Positions 34,318 to 40,440 of a DNA stretch of 52,700 nucleotides are shown here, one piece after another. Made by a program: the position numbers and the translations under genes. The notes beneath the pieces are model-generated. The model made no database searches and was not told where the DNA came from. It worked only from the letters and a program-made list of their open reading frames with translations. Position 1 is the first letter of the stretch; every line of letters begins with the position of its first letter. Source of the stretch: a bacterium (GTDB taxonomy: Bacteria > CLD3 > SB21); contig JABWCP010000039.1 in assembly GCA_013360215.1 (NCBI GenBank), positions 1-52,700 of the forward strand. The letters run 5' to 3'.

Positions 34318-35376
34318 TCAGGCGTCGGTTTTGATACCCGTCCAACGGGTTATTTGTTCGGCGATACGCTCCGCCGGTAAAACGATTTCCGCGGCGCCTA
34401 TGTCTATCGCGGCTTTGGGCATACCGAAAATCAGCGAAGTCGCTTCGTCTTGTACGATCGTATGTCCGCCGTTTTGTTTTATAGCCAGCATACCGTCGGC
34501 GCCGTCCCGGCCCATACCGGTCAAAAGTACGCCCACCGCATGCCGCTTGGCATGGGTCGCCAGCGAACGCAAAAGAACCGAACCCGACGGTTTGTGCCCG
34601 GATACGTCTTCTTTTTCACTCAGAACGATTTTGTTTTGCGCTCCGATTTCCAGGTGTTTACCGTTGGGAGCGATATATACCGTACCGCGTGCCAACGCCT
34701 CACCCTGTTCGGCGGACTTGACCCGAAGCGGCGACACGTCGGCAAGCCACTGGATCAGACCGTCGGTAAACCCGTCGGCAAGGATCAGACCGTCGGTAAA
34801 CCCGTCGGCAATATGCTGCACGACCAATACCGGCGCGGAAAGGTTTTTGGGCAAAGAACCCAGTATCGAAGCCAGCGCACGCGGGCCGCCGGTGGACGCA
34901 ACGATGCCGATGACACGCAAAAAATCACTCGTATCGTTGACGGTTTTGACATCCACCATTTTGCCTGAGATATGCGTAATCACTTTGACCCGTGCGATCA
35001 ATTTTACTTTGCGAATAAATTCTTCGTATTTACGCGCATGAAAATCCAATTCGAGGGAGGGCTTCTCGACCACTTCCAGCGCGCCAAACGATAACGCCTG
35101 AAACGCAATGCTCGCATCCGTACTGGAGGTGATCACCAAAATCGGCGTCGGATAGTGCGCCATGATTTGTTTGATCGCATCAAGGCCGTTCATGATCGGC
35201 ATCTGGATATCCACCGTGATCACATCCGGGCGCAGCGTTTCGGCCATAGCCACGGCTTCGCGGCCATTGACCGCTTTACCGACAATACGGATATCGTCAT
35301 CGGTTTCCAAAATCGTGGCGATAATGTCCACGGCGGTCGGCGAATCATCGGCAATCAGAACACGAATCTGACTCAT
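34318..35376 (-). CDS. cheB: CheB-type receptor methylesterase with a 10-residue duplication
   Basis: A 352-residue protein: receiver domain (Asp10/Asp11, phospho-Asp56 in VITVDIQMP, Lys105) followed by a methylesterase domain with catalytic Ser161 (VASTGGP), His188 (VVQHIADG) and Asp291 (GMGRDGADG). Residues 190-209 contain the segment ADGFTDGLI twice in tandem, because of a perfect 30-bp DNA duplication just after the catalytic histidine. The Ser-His spacing is normal (27, against 26 in E. coli) while the His-Asp spacing is longer (103 against 96). First gene of the cheB-cheR-cheA-mcp-hisS run. Confidence 0.95.
   Translation of the reverse strand: MSQIRVLIADDSPTAVDIIATILETDDDIRIVGKAVNGREAVAMAETLRPDVITVDIQMPIMNGLDAIKQIMAHYPTPILVITSSTDASIAFQALSFGALEVVEKPSLELDFHARKYEEFIRKVKLIARVKVITHISGKMVDVKTVNDTSDFLRVIGIVASTGGPRALASILGSLPKNLSAPVLVVQHIADGFTDGLILADGFTDGLIQWLADVSPLRVKSAEQGEALARGTVYIAPNGKHLEIGAQNKIVLSEKEDVSGHKPSGSVLLRSLATHAKRHAVGVLLTGMGRDGADGMLAIKQNGGHTIVQDEATSLIFGMPKAAIDIGAAEIVLPAERIAEQITRWTGIKTDA
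34752..34811. repeat. Perfect 30-bp tandem duplication inside cheB
   Basis: Bases 34752-34781 and 34782-34811 are identical and directly adjacent. The unit is a multiple of three, so the frame is kept and ten residues are repeated. Perfect identity at all codon positions indicates a recent event, or an assembly error. Confidence 0.95.
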
Positions 35377-35420
35377 ACGAATAAAAAAGGTAGGTGAGAA
35401 CGCGTTTTGAATATGGGGAA

Positions 35421-35449
35421 AATATATATCAGACGGCCTGCATATACAA
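35421..35449 (-). promoter_or_regulatory. Candidate promoter of the chemosensory operon
   Basis: On the minus strand TTGTAT (35444-35449), a 17-base spacer, and TATATT (35421-35426) followed by TTCC. The start would be near 35414, giving about 38 bases of leader before the cheB ATG at 35376. No Shine-Dalgarno site is visible in that leader. Confidence 0.55.
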
Positions 35450-35498
35450 GGTTTAGTCTACAAAATATCGCGCCGTTTCCCGCATCCGGTTAAAATTC

Positions 35499-35527
35499 TT
35501 GCATTACGCCGGTATCGTGCCTATTTT
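35499..35527 (+). promoter_or_regulatory. Candidate promoter of the HIRAN gene, possibly leaderless
   Basis: TTGCAT (35499-35504), a 17-base spacer, and TATTTT (35522-35527), followed by GGGCGC and then the ATG at 35534. The expected transcription start coincides with the A of the start codon, so the message could lack a leader. Confidence 0.5.
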
Positions 35528-35533
35528 GGGCGC

Positions 35534-36634
35534 ATGAAATCTTTGCCGATGTTACGCATCCCCATCGTACGTTATTATTGCCTGCATTTGCATACCCATG
35601 CACCGCACGATACGGTACCGTATCCTGATTTGTATGCCTCCTTTGCGCAGACCGCGTATTCACAAATGATACTCAGCGATGTCGCTTCGGATCAAAAAAC
35701 CATGCAAAAGCAGGCGCGCAATACGGCATTGGACGAATTTCAGGTTATCGAAAATTATACGGCCAAATTAGATGACCATTCTACGATCAATATCACCATC
35801 TACGAAGCCTACGATCTGCCCAAAGATCTTTTGATCGCCGATTTATCCGAAGAGCTTTTGGAAACACTGGAAATCATTTATCTTTTTTATAAAGGCGCTA
35901 TTTTCCCGGGCATTCACAAACTGGAAATGCTGCTTGATATGGGCGTCATCGCCATGTTGCCGTTTCGTGAAATTTTGTCGCGCGTGCTCCCGGATATGCT
36001 CAAAATCAATATACTCGCCGAATACCAGCTGATGAATTTTGACAAACACGATGACGATTTTATTGATTTCAATCTGATCTGGTTTCTCGGAAAACTCAAT
36101 CTGCAAACCGTGGACAAGTTTCTCAGCGATAACGATTGGCATCACGACACGCCTGATTTTAATAACCGCGACGAAGAATCACCGCCGTTCGGCGATGCGT
36201 ACGATCCCGCCGAGTCGGAATCCAATGACGCCGACGCGTCGGCCGGTGCATTTGATCTCAATGAAGAAGATCGTTTGCTAAAAACCGAATTGGAAAACGA
36301 ACTCAAACATTTTTATCAGGATCAGTCACATTTTTATACCCGCGTAGTCGGACTGCGCCATACGGAGTTTGACATCAGCACGCTGAGCGAAGGTGCGCGG
36401 CTGACGCTCGTGCCGGAACCCGAAAATACGCACGACCCTATGGCCGTGAGCGTGCACAGCGCCCGCGGTGAAAAAATAGGTTACCTCAAAAAAGAACTGG
36501 CGGCCTTACTTTTTTCGGAATTGCGCCAAGGCGTAGTTTTTCACGCCACCGTCGTCAAAGTTTTGCCCGACGCCGAAGAAGCCAATCTGCGCTTGCATAT
36601 ACTGGTCCGGAAGTGGACGCATCATTTCAACTAA
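35534..36634 (+). CDS. HIRAN-domain protein with an unrecognised N-terminal region
   Basis: A 366-residue soluble protein. The C-terminal 95 residues (about 270-362: FYTRVVGLRHTEFD, LTLVPEPENTHDPMAVSVH, GEKIGYLKKELAALL) form a HIRAN domain, which in helicase-like transcription factors binds 3' DNA ends and in bacteria often occurs alone or near nucleases. Residues 1-205 are helical with no family I recognise. Residues 205-245 are an acidic, low-complexity linker. There is no Shine-Dalgarno site before ATG 35534. The glutaminase gene follows after 28 bases. Confidence 0.85.
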   Translation: MKSLPMLRIPIVRYYCLHLHTHAPHDTVPYPDLYASFAQTAYSQMILSDVASDQKTMQKQARNTALDEFQVIENYTAKLDDHSTINITIYEAYDLPKDLLIADLSEELLETLEIIYLFYKGAIFPGIHKLEMLLDMGVIAMLPFREILSRVLPDMLKINILAEYQLMNFDKHDDDFIDFNLIWFLGKLNLQTVDKFLSDNDWHHDTPDFNNRDEESPPFGDAYDPAESESNDADASAGAFDLNEEDRLLKTELENELKHFYQDQSHFYTRVVGLRHTEFDISTLSEGARLTLVPEPENTHDPMAVSVHSARGEKIGYLKKELAALLFSELRQGVVFHATVVKVLPDAEEANLRLHILVRKWTHHFN

Positions 36635-36662
36635 CCGGACGACGCCCTCCCACGCACACACC

Positions 36663-37580
36663 ATGGACATTTCAACGCTCAATCACGCTGTACTCGCGGC
36701 CAAACCGTATCTCCAAAACGGCCGTGTCGCCGACTATATCCCGGCTTTGCGCGAAGCGGATGCGCAACATTTGGGCGTAGCCGTAGCGGACACCGGCGGT
36801 ACAGTGATTGGTGCCGGCGACTGCCAGGTTTCTTTTTCGATACAAAGTGTGTCCAAAATTTTTTCATTAGCTTGTGTGCTCCGGCAGCGCGGTCTGGATG
36901 CCGTACTGCAGCATGTGGGTATGGAACCCAGCGGCAATCCGTTTTATTCGCTGGTGCAGCTTGAGTACGAATCCGGCAAACCGCGTAATCCGTTTATCAA
37001 TGCCGGCGCCATCGCCGTGACCAGTTTATTACCCGGTCAGACGGCCGGCGAAAAATCCGAATTTTTATGCCGTTTCCTGTCCGAGATATCCGGGACTCCG
37101 ATCGCGGTCAATGAAAAAGTTTATTTCTCTGAATACGAAACAAGCCATCGTAACCGCGCCGTGGCGCATTTTATGAAACATTTTGGCAATCTTGAGGGCA
37201 ATGTCGAAGAGGCCGTTAATGCTTATTTTCAGCAATGCTCGATCACGATGGATGCGGTTACACTGGCGCGCCTCGGGCTTTTTTTGGCACAACACGGCAC
37301 GGATCCGGTTTCCGGCAAAACCATCGTGGATGCCAAAAGCCAGCGTTTCTTATTGGCCATGATGACCATGTGCGGCTTGTATGACGCCTCGGGAGAGTTT
37401 GCCGTACGCGTGGGTTTACCGGCCAAAAGCGGCGTGGGCGGGGGTATTTTTACCGTCGTGCCCGGCCGTTATACGATCGTTACATTCGGGCCGGCCTTGG
37501 ATGACAAAGGAAATAGCATCGGCGGCATTCAAATATTAGAACATCTCTCTTCGGCCTGCCAACTTTCCTCCTGGGTATAA
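36663..37580 (+). CDS. glsA: Glutaminase
   Basis: A 305-residue serine-dependent beta-lactamase-like glutaminase that converts glutamine to glutamate and ammonia. The catalytic SxxK is in FSIQSVSKIFSLA (Ser62, Lys65), and the family marks NPFINAGAIAV, YETSHRNRA, and the late GLPAKSGVGGGI are all present. Normal length. No clear ribosome site before ATG 36663, and the short gap from the HIRAN gene suggests one transcript. Confidence 0.96.
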   Translation: MDISTLNHAVLAAKPYLQNGRVADYIPALREADAQHLGVAVADTGGTVIGAGDCQVSFSIQSVSKIFSLACVLRQRGLDAVLQHVGMEPSGNPFYSLVQLEYESGKPRNPFINAGAIAVTSLLPGQTAGEKSEFLCRFLSEISGTPIAVNEKVYFSEYETSHRNRAVAHFMKHFGNLEGNVEEAVNAYFQQCSITMDAVTLARLGLFLAQHGTDPVSGKTIVDAKSQRFLLAMMTMCGLYDASGEFAVRVGLPAKSGVGGGIFTVVPGRYTIVTFGPALDDKGNSIGGIQILEHLSSACQLSSWV

Positions 37581-37710
37581 GCATTTCCCTTGTTATTAAC
37601 GACTTCATACTTGAATTTTAATTGGCTTTTAGCAAAAAGCGTTTGGTTTGCAGACTATGTTGTGACCGTTATGTGACGCATAACATAATATCGAAATATC
37701 CCTTACCATT

Positions 37711-37912
37711 TCTCTTTGCGACTTGGCGAAAAAAATATTCTCGCTAAGACGCCAACCCCTACCCTGCCGTTCCCGCGAAAGGGGGAATGACCGTTGTGTA
37801 TGAGCACCCGCGTGCGCGGGTGAGACAATGTAAAATCACACCTGTTTCTATTTTCTCTTTGCGGCTTTGCGAGAAATTATACAAGCTCGCCAAGGCGCTA
37901 AGGCGCGAAAAA
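37711..37912. repeat. Intergenic repeat cluster: two imperfect repeats around two palindromes
   Basis: The 550-bp spacer between the glutaminase and etfB holds no convincing gene. It contains two related segments (about 37711-37755 and 37853-37912), each beginning CTCTTTGCG and ending in a near-inverted ctcgc-aagg-cgc part. Between them are a TTCCC/GGGAA hairpin (37770-37787) and a perfect palindrome CACCCGCGTGCGCGGGTG (37805-37822). Upstream, GCTTTT/AAAAGC (37625-37640) may be a weak terminator of the glutaminase. The pattern resembles dispersed REP-like intergenic repeats. Confidence 0.65.
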
Positions 37913-38039
37913 AACATCAAGACCATATAATTGAGTTTCATGCGTTTTAACGATGCGCATTGGGGTCGCTGGTTACGTTTTGACCGTTATACGATCATTA
38001 ATAATTTACGATATATCGCCAAAAACTTACCAAAATCAT

Positions 38040-38068
38040 TTGACCGCGATGGGTATTTTGCCTATCTT
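38040..38068 (+). promoter_or_regulatory. Candidate promoter of etfBA
   Basis: TTGACC (38040-38045), a 17-base spacer and TATCTT (38063-38068) followed by CG. The leader would be about 55 bases and ends in a strong GGAGGA ribosome site before the etfB ATG. Confidence 0.6.
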
Positions 38069-38130
38069 CGGCGCGCGTACAGCCTATGTGATTTTGCATA
38101 TTTTAACATATTATTTCGGAGGATTTTTTA

Positions 38131-38877
38131 ATGAATATTATCGTCTGCATGAAACAAGTTCCGGACAGCGAAACGCGCGTAAAAATCGGCGCCGACGGCA
38201 AGTCTGTGGATCTTTCGGCGGCCAATTTTGTGGTCAACCCCTATGACGAATTTGCCATCGAAGAAGGCATTCGTCTCAAAGAAAAATTTGGCGGTGAAGT
38301 GACGATCCTGACGCTCGGTACGGATCGCGCGGAAAATGACATTCGTAAAGGTTTGGCTATGGGCGCGGACAAAGCGATCCTGCTCAAAGCCGATGCGTTT
38401 GACGGCGATGTAGCCCATGCACTGGCGGAAGAAATCAAAACCGGCGCGTACGATTTGGTACTTTTCGGCAAACAAGCCATTGACGAAGACAGCTCCGTCA
38501 TGCCGCAAATGATCGCTGAAAAGCTGAATCTCCCCTGCGTCACGGTGGTTACCAAACTGGATGTCCAGGCCGAGACCAAAGCGATCACCTGCGAACGTGA
38601 AATCGAAGGCGGCAAAGAGATCGTCGAACTTTCGTATCCGGCCGTAATCGGCACCCAAAAAGGAATCAATGAACCGCGTTTGCCTAACCTCAAAGGCATC
38701 ATGGCGGCCAAGAAAAAAACCATCGATAAAAAAGACCCGGCTAAAGCTCCGGCGATGACGGAAATCGTAGCGATCGAATTGCCACCGGCACGTCCTGCGG
38801 GCAAAATCGTCGGCAAAGGCGCCGATGCGGTTCCCGAGTTGCTTCGCTTACTGCACGAAGAGGCCAAAGTCATCTAA
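38131..38877 (+). CDS. etfB: Electron transfer flavoprotein beta subunit
   Basis: A 248-residue ETF beta subunit, which binds AMP and forms the electron-transferring dimer with EtfA. It passes electrons from acyl-CoA and related dehydrogenases to the quinone pool. Visible are the MNIIVCMKQVPDSE start, NPYDEFAIEEG near 36-46, GKQAIDEDSSVMPQMIAE, and the ETF-beta signature EPRLPNLKGIMAAKKK. ATG 38131 has a strong GGAGGA site. It is followed after 44 bases by etfA. Confidence 0.97.
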   Translation: MNIIVCMKQVPDSETRVKIGADGKSVDLSAANFVVNPYDEFAIEEGIRLKEKFGGEVTILTLGTDRAENDIRKGLAMGADKAILLKADAFDGDVAHALAEEIKTGAYDLVLFGKQAIDEDSSVMPQMIAEKLNLPCVTVVTKLDVQAETKAITCEREIEGGKEIVELSYPAVIGTQKGINEPRLPNLKGIMAAKKKTIDKKDPAKAPAMTEIVAIELPPARPAGKIVGKGADAVPELLRLLHEEAKVI

Positions 38878-38921
38878 GCGGTTCACGATCCGATCAACAA
38901 AAAAAATAATATGGAGTATAT

Positions 38922-39890
38922 ATGTCCGTTATAGCATTTGCAGAACAGCGCGGCGGCGCTTTTAAGAAATCGGCTTTCGAAGCCGTGGCCGAGGCCAAAC
39001 GTCTGGCCGATAAACTCGGTACGCAGGCCGTCGCCGTAGTCATCGGAAATAACGTGTCCGGTATAGCCGCCGAACTCGGCAAATACGGCGCTTCCAAAGT
39101 CTATGTCGCAGAAAACGCGGCGTTGGAAAACTATTCGACCGAAGGTTACACGCAAGCTCTGAACGAAGCCGTCAAAAAAGAAAATGCTTCGGTGGTACTT
39201 TTGGGTGCGACGGCGATGGGCAAAGACCTCGCACCGCGTACGGCTGCACGTCTGGGCGCCGGTATCGCGAGCGATGTCACCGGTTTGGACGTCGAAGGCG
39301 GTAAAATCACCATTACCCGCCCGATCATGTCCGGCAAAGCCTTCCAAAAACTGCGCATTACGACGGCCACCCAAGTGATCACGATTCGCCCCAATGTATT
39401 TAAAGCAACCGAGTCCGGTGCGGCCGCGGCAGTAGAAAATCTTTCGATGACGATGGCCCCCATCCGTGCTACGGTAAAAAACACGGTCGTCGAATCCGGT
39501 AAAAAAGTCGAGCTCACCGAAGCCGATGTCGTCGTTTCCGGCGGACGCGGGCTCAAAGCGCCTGAAAACTGGAACTTGGTCGTGGAATTGGCCGAAGCTT
39601 TCGGTGGCGCCCACGGCGCATCACGTGCGGTCGTAGACGCCGGATGGCGTTCGCACGAAGAGCAGGTCGGTCAAACCGGTAAAACGGTCAGCCCGCAACT
39701 CTATATCGCGTGCGGCATTTCCGGTGCCATTCAGCATTTGGCCGGTATGTCGAGTTCCAAATACATCGTGGCGATCAATAGCGATGCGGAAGCGCCGATA
39801 TTCAAAATCGCCGACTACGGTATCGTAGGCGATGTGATGGAGATATTGCCTGCCATGACCGCCCAAGTGCGTAAGATCAAAGGCAAATAG
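38922..39890 (+). CDS. etfA: Electron transfer flavoprotein alpha subunit
   Basis: A 322-residue FAD-binding ETF alpha subunit. The C-terminal FAD domain is complete: VVSGGRGLKAPENW, GASRAVVDAGW, QVGQTGKTVSPQLYIACGIS, and NSDAEAPIFKIADYGIVGD. The simple sequence and the absence of ferredoxin or FixCX-like genes nearby suggest an ordinary ETF and not a bifurcating one, though this is inference. ATG 38922 has a GGAG site. The operon ends at a strong terminator. Confidence 0.97.
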   Translation: MSVIAFAEQRGGAFKKSAFEAVAEAKRLADKLGTQAVAVVIGNNVSGIAAELGKYGASKVYVAENAALENYSTEGYTQALNEAVKKENASVVLLGATAMGKDLAPRTAARLGAGIASDVTGLDVEGGKITITRPIMSGKAFQKLRITTATQVITIRPNVFKATESGAAAAVENLSMTMAPIRATVKNTVVESGKKVELTEADVVVSGGRGLKAPENWNLVVELAEAFGGAHGASRAVVDAGWRSHEEQVGQTGKTVSPQLYIACGISGAIQHLAGMSSSKYIVAINSDAEAPIFKIADYGIVGDVMEILPAMTAQVRKIKGK

Positions 39891-39914
39891 TCCGATTTAT
39901 TTTTAGCTTGCCAG

Positions 39915-39945
39915 GGGCTGACGCATAAGCGATCAGCCCTTTTTT
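39915..39945 (+). terminator. Rho-independent terminator of etfBA
   Basis: GGGCTGA (39915-39921) pairs with TCAGCCC (39933-39939) around an 11-base loop, followed by six T residues (39940-39945). It lies 25 bases after the etfA stop. Confidence 0.92.
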
Positions 39946-39979
39946 GTTTATGAAGTATATCTGCCGGCGGAAAAAATCA

Positions 39980-40008
39980 TTGCAAAATAAGCCTTAGCCG
40001 CCTATCTT
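39980..40008 (+). promoter_or_regulatory. Candidate promoter of tRNA-Val
   Basis: TTGCAA (39980-39985), a 17-base spacer and TATCTT (40003-40008). The latter continues to TATCTTTG, a perfect fit to the Bacteroidota TAnnTTTG element. The mature tRNA begins about 30 bases after the predicted start. Confidence 0.6.
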
Positions 40009-40042
40009 TGACCGGCTTTTATTTTATCTTCGTACGACATTC

Positions 40043-40120
40043 GGGCAATTAGCTCAGTTGGTTCAGAGCGTTCGCTTCACACGCGAAAGGTCACTGGTTC
40101 GAATCCAGTATTGCCCACCA
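40043..40120 (+). tRNA. tRNA-Val, anticodon CAC
   Basis: A complete cloverleaf: acceptor GGGCAAT/ATTGCCC, D arm with CTCAGTTGG, anticodon stem TTCGC/GCGAA with loop TTCACAC (anticodon CAC, reading GUG), T arm ACTGG/CCAGT with TTCGAAT, and an encoded 3' ACCA (40117-40120). The 3' end and the next 13 bases are repeated 74 bp downstream, marking the tRNA as a probable integration site. Confidence 0.97.
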
Positions 40121-40221
40121 ATTCTTAAACATATTTCTATATATTTCTTTAGACGCGAAAGGCCATCCCGCCTGAAGCGGGATATTGCCCACCAATTCTT
40201 AAACATAAGCGGGATATTGCC
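40109..40221 (+). repeat. Duplicated tRNA-Val 3' end (possible attachment sites)
   Basis: The 25 bases at 40109-40133 (tRNA 3' end with CCA plus 13 bases of flank) recur without change at 40183-40207. The second copy is preceded by ACGCGAAAGG (40153-40162), also copied from the tRNA anticodon arm, then a different hairpin, ATCCCGC/GCGGGAT, in place of the T arm. A further 15-bp piece (40175-40189) recurs at 40207-40221. The rest of the spacer up to hsdR (40222-40440) has no gene. A TATAAT at 40412-40417 without a good -35 may be the hsdR promoter. Confidence 0.8.
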
Positions 40222-40440
40222 AATTTATCTCATGAATATTTCTATCAGCGCTTTAATATATATACCCTATTCGATATCATTGAAGCAACAGTTGTTCATG
40301 GTTCCATTGTGAGCTATAATCGCCAGCATAATCTATAGATTCCATTTATGATACGAGTATCCTTTGGTAAGCATTTTTCTTGATTATTCTCTTTTCATCT
40401 ACGAAATTGCTTATAATCCTTTCTCTTTGGGGTTCGTATT

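Noticed and set aside
37805-37822. CRISPR-like repeat
   Set aside because: Only one copy of the palindrome exists and there are no regularly spaced repeats or cas genes.
37931-38246. Two plus-strand open frames upstream of and overlapping etfB
   Set aside because: They cover the etf promoter and leader, overlap the etfB start in other frames, have no ribosome site, and show no family features.
38128-39614. Minus-strand frames opposite etfB and etfA
   Set aside because: The sense genes are certain and the antisense products lack any family feature.
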